Positions 37,201 through 52,200 of a stretch of DNA of 64,000 nt are shown piece after piece. This stretch comes from Cydia pomonella (Eukaryota > Arthropoda > Insecta > Lepidoptera > Tortricidae), in the NCBI RefSeq assembly GCF_033807575.1, contig NC_084725.1, positions 8,839,001 through 8,903,000 of the forward strand, read 5' to 3'. The notes beneath the pieces are model-generated. The model saw only the letters and a list, made by a program, of their open reading frames with translations, was not told the origin of the DNA and did no database searches. Position numbers and translations under genes: made by a program. Positions within the stretch are counted from its first letter, which is position 1. The number at the start of each line of letters is the position of its first letter.

Positions 37201-40200
37201 TTTACTGTATTTTTGTCACTTGAATATTGCATTTCTTACAAACATTTTACGTGCCAGCTGCTCCATATAAAAATGAACTATCATAGGTATGGAAGGTAGA
37301 GGTAAGGAATGGAACCTCCATATACCAAAAAGTATCATCAAAAAACCTTAAATAGGTAGTAGAATACTTGAAAAAAAAATCATAGACAGCGCACTTCACT
37401 CCGTCAATAACGCCTTAAGGCGCCGCCGATAAGGTTCTTAGCTACTCTAGCGCTACTCTGGAAAGATTTGGAACTATTATTTATAGCTGACAATGCTGCC
37501 TATGGTGATTGCATTCCTTACCTCTACCTTCCATAATCATAGGGATCATTATTTGATGCGCCAGGTATAGGCAACTTATATGAAATGGCATTTCGGTGTA
37601 TGAAGATTCCACAACCGAGTGGTTAGTTTAACGGTAGCAAACCCAAGGTTTCTGGTTTAAAACTTGCACATTTTAACGTTTGGCTATATTTTAATTTAAT
37701 ATTCTGGATCATAGCACGTAGAAAAAACTAATTTTGCTTTGCATGTTCAAGGTTTATTATCTACAAGGTCATGGGCGTCCTCAGTGTCCGTTGGAGTTTT
37801 GTTCTGCAAGTGATTCTAAAGTTCCAAAAGCGTAGATTTAGATTTCCTACCTATTTTGCCAAGACTATTTCTCCTTTAAATTCCATGTCTATCTCTTTCT
37901 CCGTCCTTTTATGCACGGATGTCCACGATATTCCCACTGCAAGACTCCTTGATAGAGATAAAATCCGGAATTAAAACTTGGCTCAAGTCCCTTTTACTAG
38001 ATAATGGAGAGTCTATGAATAACACAATTTCAATAACACACACACACATACACAAACATATTCATACAAAATCATAATCATCAAATAGTACTATTTCGAA
38101 CTCGTTAAATTAACATTTTTTATTATATTTATTACAAACATTTGTGATGTTCTGAAGTTGAATAATGTTAAATTATTTTTGGCCTAAATTTTTTTTTTGT
38201 AGACAGCGTTAGGTTATAAGAGCATGCCGTCTACCCTCTTATTTTTAAATAGTTTTCTCTCGGTTTAAAAAAAACTCTCGTATCTGTCCTACAATACTGT
38301 ATTAATAAAACAAAATGAATCTCCCCACAGCCAAGCCAGAGAAGCCGGAAGGCCCGCTGGAAGTGTCCGACATCCACAAAGACGGATGCTCGCTCAAATG
38401 GAAGCGGCCCAAGGACGACGGCGGCGAGCCCATCGAGGCCTACCTGGTCGAGAAGTATGACCCCGAGACCGGGTCGTGGGTGCCCGTTGGCAAGACCCTG
38501 GGCAACGTGCCCGAGATGGAGGTAATTACATTATCATCAGTCTATAATTCTAAATTTTGCAATAGAGAAATATAAAAACTAAATTAAAATTTTTGAAAAA
38601 ACCCACGACGGTTAAAACGTAGTTGAAAAAGGATGCACAAATAAATGTTTACTGCAGCGCCCTCTGGTGAGTTGTCACCGTAACACCTATCTAAGAACAT
38701 GCACCAATCAAACCCGAACCCATCACTGAAAACCGCATCAAAATCAGACTAGTAGTTTTTAAGAAAAATGCCAACATTGGTTTGCACAAACGTCCTCTCA
38801 CCCCAAACGCATATACCGTCTCCGTTCCGTCGTGGGTAATGAAACAAAGAGGTGGTATCACAGATACTTTTTAAAACTATATTTCCATAGACAATGTTTG
38901 GCGGGAAAACATTTACTTTCTTTTAATATTTATTTATTAGGCTAGAGACAACTTACGAATATTTTATGCAATATTTTCATTTCATACAAAGTTTAAATCT
39001 ATTTTTGTTTTATTTTTATACCTCTGCAGTGGCACACAAGCATACGGCCCGAGAATAAGTAGATTAACAAAAAAAAGTAAATGTTTTTCCGCCAAAAATT
39101 GACTATGGAAATATAGTTTTAAAACGCATGTGAAAGGCCACTTCTTTGTTTCATATTTGTCTATTGCACAACTTATCTAGCGACCATTATACGTCCTACT
39201 ACTGCGAATAGGCATCTTCTCATTGTATAAGAATAAGTAAACGCAGTACCAGCTGGGGCTTGAACTCACGACATCTGGTTTAGAAGTAGCCTTAACGCTC
39301 AGCTGTCTGCGCTTAAGCAACAACTTAATTTAAATTGGAGATTCGGAACCTGTTGTGGAATCCTGTTTCTATATTCAAGATATACGCGTCATTCACGAAG
39401 ACGCCTGCCTTGAATTGTCATCGTGGGTGACACGAACTATACCAAAAGAATATTTAGAATTCCGAACCTAGTACACAATTTGCCCACTCCAGCGCTCATT
39501 TTGTGCAAAATCAGACTGATTGGGTAGTAGATTGGTCTATCACACATTCATTATATTATTTTTATTAATATATATATCAAAACATTTGAAATTTATTAAC
39601 TTTGCGATTGTCTTATATGCATTATTTCTATATAGTTCTAAACTGAGCGTATTCTCATGGAAAATATTGTAAATTTCCTTCGGAAACATATAAAGATAGA
39701 TTTTAAAACGTGGTGTTTTCTCAGGTCGATGGCTTGATCCCTGGACATGAGTACAAGTTCCGCGTGAAGGCGATCAACAAGGAGGGAGAGTCCGAGCCTC
39801 TCGAGACGTTCGGATCCATCGTGGCCAAGGATCCCTTCAGTAAGTGCACTAAAGCTACCACAGAAAAGAAAACTATTTCACTAGCTTTTTATAAAACGAA
39901 AAAGTTTGCCAGTGTTTGATAAATCGCTGGTGGTGAATGGTGGTAAAACTAGTGGTAGTAATGCATGTATGTATGTATGTTGGTGTAATGACTTAAACAA
40001 ATATTCGTGCGATGGTCCTTTCACGGTCGCCATGTAAGGATTCAATGTGAAAGATCAAATAAAAACAGTAGAATAACGAATACAACATTTAATTATATTA
40101 TATATTATTATCAATAGGTTGCACTACTGTAAATCTTGTCATGATTTGTCTGGGATGCACTCGCCTGGCAGCTACGGGGTTCACATTGGTTTTTGACATT

Positions 40201-43200
40201 TGTCAGAAGTTTATAAAGAACATTTATAACCCACGAAAGTTCATGTTTTGCAACTTCAAGCACGACGTTATTTTGAAGTTGTGCAATAAAGAGAATTGTA
40301 TTGTAATGTGTTGCATCATCGCTCGCTCATAAATACTCAATGAATTTGTACCCCTCCAGCCGTCCCCGACGCGCCGTCCGCGCCCGCGCCCGACGACTGG
40401 TCGGCGACGCACGTGGACCTCAAGTGGGAGGCGCCTCTGTCCGACGGCGGCTCGCCCATCATCGGATACATTGTCGAGAAGAAGGACAAGTACAGCCCCT
40501 TGTGGGAGAAGGCAGTGGAAACGCATACGCCTACGCCATCTGCTACTGTCAACGGGTAAGAATGTCCTTTGTACACATCCTTAACGTAGACCTCACCAAA
40601 AAATGTGGTTCAGCTTAGAACCTACACATCGGCTCCCAGCGACTCTTATGAGGCAGTTCATCTACTTTATTGGGGGCAATCTGACGTAGAACTTTCTTGC
40701 CCATGGTCTTTTTTTACGCTACGTCGGTGGCAAACAAGCATACGGCTCATAATTCAAATTCAAAAATTTATTCTGCAAGTAGGCCTCAAGGGCTCTTTTA
40801 CAAGTCAATACAACATTTATAGTAACATCATATAGTGACATGAAAAATACATAACAACATTTTATAAATACAACAGCCAATACCTGGGTAAACATTACAT
40901 TATAATAATCTTAAAATAAATAATTACTACAATACAATAGAGATGTATAGTCTCTATGGTTAAAAACACATTAAATCTGGAGATGTAAAAGGTCCCCAAT
41001 GTCAGAGTACTAATACTAATAAAATTTGGAGGTGTAAAGTCTCTCCAAGTGTCAAAATAAAATTTATACTAAATAAATAAATCGCGTCTGGACTGTTAAA
41101 CTAGCAGTCTCATAAACTAATGCTACATTCTGTACATAACTAGTATGTACCAAGTCAAGTATATTATACAATATGACAGAGACGTATAGTCACCACGGTT
41201 AATACATTAAGTTTGGAGATGTATAAGGTCCCCACGGTCTGAGAAAAATAATAATACACAATAATAAGATTTGGAGGTGTAACGGTTCTCCAAATGTCAA
41301 AGAATAAAAAAAAATAAAAAAATGTATGAAATACATATTTCACGTCAAGAGACTGTTAAGCTAACAATCTTAAAACTAGTTCTACAGAATACATAACTAC
41401 TATGTATTTAATATGTCGCCTGATGGTAAGCAGTTACCGTAGCCTATAAACGTCTGCAACTCCAGAGGTGTTACATGCGCGTTGCCGACCCTAACACCCC
41501 ACATCCTCGTTGATCTTCGATTGGACTAGGACTTTAGTGTACCAACAGCGATCTTTTTTCCTTAATAATGATTTTAGTACAACTGCCGGGTGAGATAGAT
41601 AGGGACCGTGCGCGTTGGAGGGTCTGCCATCTTGTGGCCTGAATCGGAACCATAAACATTTTTTATTTTTGATTTTTTGACATGTACACATCACGTGTTT
41701 TCTTGTGCATAGTAGGTTCTGCCATCTTGTGGGCTACATCGGAACAAAAAACATCACATTTACGCTTCGCGCCAAAAATCTGACGGCTCCTGTGCTGCCT
41801 CCTACAGTTCATGCACGCTCCCTATAGGCTTGCTGTATGTTAACCCCCTTATTCATAAAAGTTAGCAACCTCTTGCAATCTCCGTTGAATTGTCTCTTTC
41901 TAACAAACAGAAATGTCAAAATGACGGATAGAGGCAAAATTTTATCAACGGTTTGTTAGATTTGACAGTCGTTTATGAATAACGCCATAAGTATGTCATC
42001 GTAGGGCACCTATCAAGATTTCATTTATTTTACGGTGTGCTCTTATTGGTGTTTGGCGTTTGATTATGGTCCCTAAGGAAGATGACTCCTTCTTTTGGGC
42101 AGTAGAGTACCGTTGTTGTTTTCCAGCCTGGTCTTAACTCAAACTGATATAGAGCAGGGGTTTCTATGGATCAACATAGTTGTTAATTTATTTAAATATT
42201 TCTTTACTCCCTTCTACCTACTACTTGTAATTAATAATCTTTTTTTTTCATAGCTTGATCGAAGGCAACGAATACCAATTCCGAGTGATCGCCATCAACA
42301 AGGCCGGCCAGAGCAAACCGTCCGAAGCGAGCAAGAACTTCATCGCCAAGCCTCGCTTCCTGGCTCCGAAGATCGACAGGAGACACCTCAGGGATGTCAC
42401 CATCTCGGCTGGCGCTACGCTGAAGCTGGAGGCTGTGATCACTGGCGAGCCGCCACCAGCGGTTGAATGGAGGTAAAGTTATAATAGTACATTTACATCT
42501 GATTAACGAATATGACGATAGTAGGACGCGGCCTTTTTTTCTAAAAGGCCTGTAAGTTGAGTATTTTACTGTATTAACACTGCAGTATCTTGACGGCGTC
42601 GTTGATAACACGAATGAAGTCTCTTCGTGAAAAAGAATCTTATACTAAAATTGTTCAAGTCAACTAGGGTGAAATTTGATCCCATAAGATAAAATAGTAG
42701 ACTAAAATACTGGGTTGCTTAGATTTAAAAGTTACACAAAGATAATCTCTCGATAACTTGATTTTACTTCTTTTCGACCACTAAAAAGCGTTTTTTTCCC
42801 TCAGGTCACAGAACATGCCACTCCGACCATCCAAGGCGGTCACCATCGACAGCCCCGACTACTTCACCAAGCTCATCATCCGTCCCGTCCGTCGCGACGA
42901 CTCCGGCGAGTACACCGTCACGGCCGTCAACAGCAGCGGCAAGGACACCGTCACCATCAACGTGCTCGTCACTGACAAGCCGACCAAGCCCGAGGGACCG
43001 CTACAGGTAAACCATGCAGCTGCAACCAATGTAGATTTAATCCTACCAACTGCGCCAGTATGAGGAATTACATATTATATATGTAGTTACATATTAATAT
43101 TATATATATGAGAAGTCTACTAGCACTACATAGGATTTATCTTCTACTTTCCATTTTACGAATTTGGAAAAAAAAATGAGTAGTTATTATGCGATCGAGG

Positions 43201-46200
43201 CGGATAAATAATACGCATTCTTTCTCAATAAAAAATCGTTTTTTTTTTCTTACTAAACTTTGCGTAGGGGCCGCCTCTAGCACATACTGAGAGCCTATCG
43301 TGAAACAAGAAAATCGAAGTTTCGTTATCTGTCTCTCTATCACTCTTGAATATTCGAGCGATAAAGAGGCAGATAACGAAATTCCAATTTTCGCGTTTCG
43401 CGGTAGGCCTTTTTAAACAAACCGCCTTGATGTATTTAACTCCTCAAAAACCGTCTTAGGCACAGTATATAATATAATTTACTCTATGGTCTAGAATATG
43501 TGATAGTGCTGCTCTCTGGCGGCAGAACATTGCAGTAATACTCCCTATAGAAAAAAAATCATAATGACTATATTGACATGTTTACTTTCAGATCTCGGAC
43601 GTGCACAAGGAAGGTGCCACACTCAAATGGAAGAGGCCGAAGGACGACGGTGGCGCCCCCATCGAGTACTACCAGGTGGACAAACTGGACACGGAGACTG
43701 GGGTCTGGGTGCCGTGTGCCCGCTCCAATGAGCCTAGTGAGTATTTGTTTACTTTTTACCCCCTTATTGTTAAAATTTCAAATACCTCTCTTAAATTTTA
43801 TAACAAATATTAAGATAATGAACTTCAAAAATACAAAGATTTTTTTTTTTGTTGAAATAAGGACAACTAGCAAAACTATTATCTTAGCACCCCTGTATAC
43901 ATATTTAATGTTTGCGTAGGAGTCGTCTACGAGCGCCACACTAATTTGTTTTTTCTTGATCAACTCATAGTAAAACACCATAAACAATAGAAGATTTCAT
44001 TTACATCACACGCATTTGAGATAAGAGCGCTATATGGTCATGAATATTAAGATTATTAGGAGACATATGTGGAAAAAATCGCATATAAGTTTTGACAGAC
44101 GGGTATAGATAACGTTTTTAATGTTGGAACCTATATGGAGAATCCAGGGTGCCAGTTTTGCGAAATCAATGCATACAATGGAGCGGAATAAATAAATAAA
44201 TATCATCTTTTATCTCAAAGGCTAAAACGGAGCTAATTGATTTCCTATATTCCCAAGTTCAGAGCGCTCAGAAACACAGAAAGTCACTAAACTTGGCTAA
44301 CGAGGCTTTTTTGTAACACATATAGTACAAGAATAAGATTGTACACTTAAAAAGTGACACGCAGCACTACTAATGGTTTTTTTTTGTGTTTTCAGAGTGC
44401 GACGTTACTGGCTTGACTCCTGGCAAGGAGTACAGGTTCAGAGTGTCTGCCGTGAACTCCGAGGGCGAGTCCGAGCCGCTCACCTCAGAACAGAGCATCG
44501 TCGCCAAGAATCCGTTCGACGAACCTGGTCAGTACCATACCATGTACAGTCACGTCTAAAAATATCGGTACAAAAAATGTGCCCAAAATATGTATACACG
44601 ACTTTATTCCCCATATATTAAGGTAGTTTTTGCATATTTATATATATATTTTTTTCTAATATAATTTCTAATATAATATACAGGGTGATTCAGGAGACGT
44701 GAGCAGGATCAAGTTTGAGCATTCAGTAAGTTATAAGCAACTGTTTCGTACCAGTATTTGTGAGATTAACGCTGTTTTATTTTTTACTGTTAAAAAAAAA
44801 TGTTTTAATTTATTTACGCCATGTATGGTCACCCTCTTTGTTTTATCCATAACAAGTGACAAATTAAATGTCATCGGAGTCTGGTTACTTTTGAAAAATC
44901 GTATCTCACTCAAGTGTGACATTTTGTTTTCTTCATAATCAAACTGCTGTCATAACGGTTAAAGAGGTTTTATCTTTCTTAATTAAGTGTTGTAGGGTGT
45001 CCATGATTGTAGATTATCAAATTTGTCCTTCCCAAAAAGTTAAATAACAGAAATAAAGCGAGTTTGTTTTACTTAAATATGATGATGAACGGTTCATTAA
45101 CATTTACTGATTGTGTAGGCTTAGTCCTGCTCACGTCTCATGAATCACCCTGTATAATCTATTCTATAATAACGCGGACCTTGCATTAGTTAATAACAAA
45201 CCGAGGACTTGCAACAGATAGGTTACGACACAATAAAACAAAATGTATGCAATGAACAAATGCGAACTTATCCCTACAAGGTTAACAGTCAATCAAAATA
45301 CAATCCAAAAATTGAATTTTGACTGTATAATTATCAAACCAGGTGCGCCTGGCACCCCGAGCGTGACGGACTGGGACAAGGACCACGTGGACCTGAAGTG
45401 GACGCCGCCGCGCGAGGACGGCGGCGCGCCGCTCGAGGGCTACATCGTCGAGAAGAAGGACAAGTTCGGCGACTGGGAGAAGGCTCTCGAGGTTCCCGCG
45501 AACCAGACCAACTGCACTGTGCCCGATCTGGTGGAGGGACAGACTTACGAGTTCAGGTGAGAATGCCTTAGTCTTGCTTAAAAAGATATTGTCAATCTTC
45601 ATGTCAGAATTATCTTGGTAGCTATGGAAGGTAAAGGCAAGGAACAGAATCTCCTTAGGCAAAACTGTTGCAAAAGTGTCCAGCTGTCAGTTATAAATAA
45701 CAGTTCCCAATCTCTCCAGAGTAGCTAAGAACCTAGGCGTTATTGACGGAGTGACGTGCGCTGTCTATGATTAGATTTTTTTCTCAAGTATTCTAGGTAT
45801 CGTAGCGCCTCCTATTTATGGTTTTATGTCGGACACTTTGGTATATGGAGATTTTGTTCCTTGCCTCTACCTTTCATATTGGTAGCGTTAGAGTAAGTAT
45901 CCAGCGAGCGGTGAGCGACGAAAAATCGACCAACCACGGATAGGCATAATCCTCCGATAGTACCAGTAGATGCTTGTTTATGGACAGGAATGGTTCAAAA
46001 AGCTGTTAGCGTGGATTCAAGAAATATTGTTTGGTCATATATACTCCCCATCTTCAACATAATTCCTACAATTGCCGCAGGTGTTTAGAAAACTGACTTC
46101 TATCAGATTTTCTTACACTAATCTATAAACTTTATAGAAATTTACCAGGTTTCCTCATGAGTTCTGTCTTTATCGAAAACCAACGCTAAATATAAAATCA

Positions 46201-49200
46201 TATTTCTTACTTTCAAGAAATTAAACCTGCCTTATCCAGACCAGCGCTCGTGAAGACTGTTTTCTAACCATTGTCTTTCCGCATGTCAGGGTCCGCGCCG
46301 TGAACAAGGCGGGCCCCGGCGAGCCGAGCGACAGCACGCACCCCATCGTGGCCAAGCCCCGGAACCTGGCGCCCAAGATCGACCGCACCAACCTTGTCGA
46401 CATCAAGCTCAAGGTCGGGACGAAGTTCGGCTTCGATGTCAAGGTGAGTTCACGTTGTTATTCAACTATTTCGTTAGGTTGCTATGAAACAACATTAGTT
46501 TTCAGACTTTAGCGTCAAAACTAACAATTGACAAGGTGTTTTGAAGTAATATTCCCGTCTTTTTTCAAACAAAACTGTAAAGAAAATAGTCAGAGAACTA
46601 AACAGTACAACTCCTAAAACTTCCACCAGAGAACAATGGGGAGGGATTTTACACTCTATAGTCGTCATTTTTAGTATTTTAATTCCGTTCCAAAATTGTA
46701 ATAAACAAATAAAGAGTCCGAGAGCATGTCGCAATCTATTTTCGAACTTTGTCGTTATCGCTAAACTGCATCGATTTCGAACTTTGTCGTTATCGCTAAA
46801 CTGCATCGATTTTGTTTTTACTATTGTAATAACAAATTCCAACGATGATTTAAAAGTTTACTGAGCTATAACCACGATTGCTTAAACACTTCAAATTTTC
46901 TTCCACAGGTTTCGGGTGAACCGATGCCGGAAACCAAATGGTTCCTCGCCAAGAAGGAGGTGAAGTCCTCTGGCGACATGAAGGTGCAGCACTCGGACTA
47001 CAACACCAAGCTCAACTGCAAGGCGGCCACGCGCGCCGACAGCGGCCGCTACACCATCACGGCCGAGAACGTCAATGGCAAGGACGTGGCCGAGGTGGAG
47101 GTCATAGTGCTGGCGGCGCCCAGCCCGCCTAATGGGCCGCTTAAGGTAAGATATTGCAATATTTTTATCCACAATGTGTTAGGACAGCTTTGGTGGAGTA
47201 CGATAAATTGTATTCGACAAATCGCTCCCATTTTTAATTTTTTTAGTTTTAAGTCGCCAAACACGGGTGCACATGTATAAAATAGGTGTGTTTAGCCAGC
47301 TTAAACCTAGGGTACAAACATCATTCCTGAATGCCACAGAAAAACTTCCACAAGTACTTCAAAATGAATTAAAGAAATCAAAATCGTCTATCGGATAATT
47401 AATTGTATTTTGAATCTTTATTTTAAAAATATAAATTGCTTTTGTTTTTGCATATTTTGTTTTGCGGCTAGAAAATACAAGCCCTTAATTTATTTTGTAT
47501 TCCATATTTTACAAGTTCTCATATTCCAGGTGTCGGACGTGCACGCCCACGGCGCCAAGCTGTCCTGGCTGCCGCCCTCCGACGACGGCGGGCAGCCCAT
47601 CGACAAGTACATCGTCGAGCGCATGGACGAGGCCACGGGCCGCTGGGTCACCGCCGGCGAGACCGACGGACCGCAGACCAGCCTGGCAGTCGACGGCTTA
47701 CAGCCCGGACATAAGTACAAGTTCAGAGTCCGCGCTGTTAACAGGTCAGTTGCTAATGTTGGTTGGTATCGTATGCCAACTATAGCAAGTATGCCATCCT
47801 ATTCATAATATCTGAGTAGTAAAAAGAACTATCTAGACACTTACCCTCTTATTCATAAACGTGTACTAAAGATACGATGCCGTTAATCATCGTTTGTCCC
47901 TTTCCGACATATTGGTATGATGGAAAGGGACAAACGATGATTAGCGGCATCATAACTTTAGTGCACATTTATGAATAAGGGGGTTAGTAGCTCTTTGTAA
48001 ATAATAAGGATCAAAATTCATTTATTTATCTAAAACTTCGTAATAAAAAAATCTAAACTTTTATAGCAACTTTCGATATAATACTATTGGTTTTTACCAC
48101 TTTATTTTGGTTTTTAATGTTAATTTTTCCAGGCAAGGCAAATCCGAGCCTCTCACCACCCCGCACGCCACCGAGGCCAAGAACCCTTACGATCTTGCCG
48201 GCAAGCCTGGCACGCCCGTCATCAAGGACTTCGACCGCGACTGGGTCGAGCTCCAATGGGCGAGGCCGGAGTCCGACGGCGGCGCGCCTATTACTGGATA
48301 CGTTATTGAGAAGAAGGACCGCTTCTCGCCGGATTGGGAGGAGTGTGCTCAGGTAAGTTCTCTACAACTTCCTAAACCACCCCGTCAGTGCTTTTTAGGT
48401 CTTGATCTCAGTTTCATCCCCATCAAATGCAAAGTGCAGTGAGGTGTAAAACACCTCATCTATCTTTTTGTCTTACAACATAAATCAATATAATGAAAGT
48501 TGCAGAGAGTTTCCATAAAGTTGAAAAATTCTGTAACATTTCCATAAATGTTCACAGGAATTAAGAGACGTTTTCTTTCTGAATTCCAATGCAATTTTGG
48601 TATCTCCATTTTTTTTAAGAAGAACGTCTAAGAAGTGTAACGTTCTTACGGTAGATGTCGCTAGGGTCCCCTAGACTCATATGGTGGAAAATTTGCTGCC
48701 TATGGATGAGGTCTTGGTGGCTCAGATGGCAGAGCGCTGGAGTATCGATCCAGAGGCCGTGAGTTCAAGTTATCTGCGAACTACAAATATGTTTTGTAGT
48801 TCGCAGTGCCTTAGTAGTAATACTGTAATGCTGTGTAACTAATTTGAATAATAAAATAAAAAAAATAAAAAAGTCTCACCCAAGACAGTAATTTTTCCAC
48901 TTTTAAATTTATTCTAAGCTAAAAAATTAATCTCCATAATTTCCCTCGAGTTGTTTAACTGATCCATCCTTTCCCACAGATCGAGGGCGACGTAACAACC
49001 GGCAAGGTGCCCGACCTGATCGAGGGCAACACGTACGAGTTCCGCGTCCGCGCCGTCAACAAGGCCGGGCCGGGCGAGCCCTCCGACCACACCAAGCCGC
49101 ACCTCGCGAGGCCGAAGAACCTCGCGCCTAAGATCGACAGGAACTTCATGTTTGATATCAAGGTGAGGAACGCTGCAAGACGGGCTGTCTTCTATGGTAG

Positions 49201-52200
49201 TGCAGGCCCTTGCCTGCGTGTACGATATATTCGTTCCCAGTTCCCCGACTAGGTGGGATGCCTAAATGTATTCCACCACGAAACAAAAAGTTCACCACGG
49301 AAAACCTGCAAATCATATACTAAGATTACTCAAATTCTCCATGGCAAACTTTACGGGACAAAATGTATATATCTTCTTCTTCTTTAAGTGCCTTCACCAT
49401 CCCAGGCGACACCAGGTTGGCGACCTTATGTCTATATGCCATTCTATCTGAAGTCATGCGAATTAGTTTCTCTGTACTGCCCACGTCCAACCAGTCTCTT
49501 ATGTTCCTTAAAAAAATAATTAAATCCTAAATTACGGTCCATACGTTTTAGACAAAAATAGGATCATTATTCGTGCACACTATCCATATAAACAGCCTAT
49601 CAACACAAACGCATACACCGTTTTCGTTTCATCGTGGGTGAAAACACGAATACCACTGCCTAAGCATTCTCGTAAACTTCCGTTTCCACCACTTCTAAAT
49701 CTCTAGGTAAATTTATTTACATGAAGGTTAGCCTAGATACTAGTCTGTCTACCAATTTCTTAGGTGAAGTTGTCTGATTTTTTTTTATACTACGTCGGTG
49801 GCAAACAAGCATACGGCCTGCCGGATGGTAAGCAGTCTCCGTAGCCTATGTACACCTGCAACTCCAGAGGAGTTACATGCGCGTTACCGACCCTAACCCC
49901 AACCCCCTCGTTGAGCTCTGGCAACCTTACTCACCGGCAGGAACACAACACTATGAGTAGGGTCAAGTGTTATTTGGCTGCGGTTTTCTGTAAGGTGGAG
50001 GTACTTCCCCAGTTGGGCTCTGCTCTAGATCTGGAATGACATCTGCTGTGCTGTGCCCTACCACACAAGGCGAGATGACATTCACATTGCCCATACCTCT
50101 CTTTTGGACGTAGTTTAAGGACATACCCGGGTCCAGTGCATGTCTTCTTATTTTTATTTTCTTATTTCCAGGTCAAGGCCGGCAAGAACTACGAGCTGGA
50201 TGTACCAGTTGCCGGCGAACCGACCCCGACCAAGGAATGGTTCCACGGCGACAACATGGTCATCAACACAGATCGCATCAAGATCGTCAATGACGCGCAC
50301 TCCACCAAGTTCAAGGTCGTCGACGCCAAGCGCGCCGACAGCGGTTCTTACACCCTCAAGGCCAAGAATCACAACGGAACCGACTCGGCCACTATCAAAG
50401 TCACTGTACTCGATGTACCGACACCACCTGAAGGACCGCTCCGGGCTGACGACATCACCAAGTCTGGTTGCTCACTAAAATGGCGCCCGCCCAGGGATGA
50501 TGGCGGCAGCGAGATCACTCACTACGTCGTCGAAAAGATGGACCAGGAGAACCTGAGATGGATCCCGGCCGGTGAAGTCTCCTCTTGCAACATCCGCATC
50601 GACCATCTCATCGAAGGTCACGATTACAACTTCAGAGTACGCGCTGTTAACAAGCAAGGAGAGTCCCAGCCGTTGGTCGGCTCCGAGCCTATCACGGCCA
50701 AGGACCCTTACGGAACGCCAGACAAACCAGGTACTCCAGTTGTCAAAGACTGGGACAAGGATCATATGGATCTGGAATGGGTGCCGCCAAAGAAGGATGG
50801 TGGATCCCCCATCACTGGCTACATTATCGAGGCGAAGAAACGCTATGGACCTTGGGAAGTCGCGGCCACTGTCCCTGGGAACACGACAACCGCTACTATC
50901 CCTAATTTGTCGGAGGGCGAGGAGTATGAATTCAGGGTCATCGCCGTTAACAAGGCTGGCAATGGAGAGCCTAGCGATGCTTCCACACCACAAGTCGCCA
51001 AGGCCCGCTTCTGCGCACCGCACTTCGACAAAACTCTGCTCGCAGACAAGACAGTCAAGGCCGGACAGAGGATCCAATACGAGATTCCCATCGAAGCGGC
51101 CCCGAAACCGACAGTCGAATGGCAGATCAACGGCAAGGTCGTCCATCCGAACGACCATATCGATATCCAGGTTCTGCACAACAGGGTCATATTAGACATT
51201 CCATTCTCTGTCCGCGCTGACGGAGGCGTTTACAAGCTGACCCTGAAGAATGACCTGGGTGTGTGCTCTGCCACCGCTCAGGTCACCGTACTTGACAAAC
51301 CAGCGAGACCAGAGAAGCCTCTGGTTGTCGCGGATGTTACCAAGGACTCATGCTCACTATCTTGGAAGGTACCGCTCGATGATGGTGGATCACCGATCCT
51401 GCATTACGTTATTGAGAAGATGGATCTGTCCCGTGGAACTTGGTCCGATGCCGGTATGAGCACTTACCTGTCTCACCAAGTCACCAGGCTTATCCACATG
51501 AAGGAATATCTGTTCAGAGTAAGCGCAGTCAATGCTATTGGACAGTCTGAGCCTTTAGAGCTAGACCGCGCTATCACGGCCAAGAACGAATTCGACGAAC
51601 CAACTGCACCGGGCAAGCCTGAAGCTACCGACTGGAGCAAGAATCACGTGGACCTCCAATGGACCACTCCGAAATCCGACGGTGGTTCACCCATTACTGG
51701 CTACATCATCCAGAAGAAAGAAAAGGGCAGCCCCTACTGGGTGAACGCTGCTCACGTTCCTTCAAACAAGAACAAAGCCACCGTCCCTGACCTTACTGAG
51801 GGACAGGAATACGAATTCAGGGTCATCGCCGTAAACAAGGCCGGACAGTCTGAGCCTTCTGAACCTTCGGACATCATCACAGCGAAGGACAGATTCGTGG
51901 CGCCTAAAATCCTTACGCCACTTAAAGAGATCAGAATCAAGGCTGGACTCATCTTCCATCTGGATGTCGACTTCATTGGAGAACCTGTTCCTGAAGTTAC
52001 ATGGACTTGCAACAGCAAACCGGTCCTTACCAACGAAAGGACTACTGTAACTTCAGTTGGTCATCACACGATTATTCACACAGTAAACTGCAAGCGTTCC
52101 GATGCTGGTAAATATCATCTATCGCTGAAGAACGACTCAGGATCTGACGAAGGAAGCTTCGAGCTTATCGTCCTAGATGTTCCTGGACCGCCGCAAGCGC

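Noticed and set aside
44699..44938. 79-codon frame inside the CAGGGTGATTCA element
   Set aside because: Both strands of this element are open for similar lengths, and no transposase motif is seen; treated as chance.
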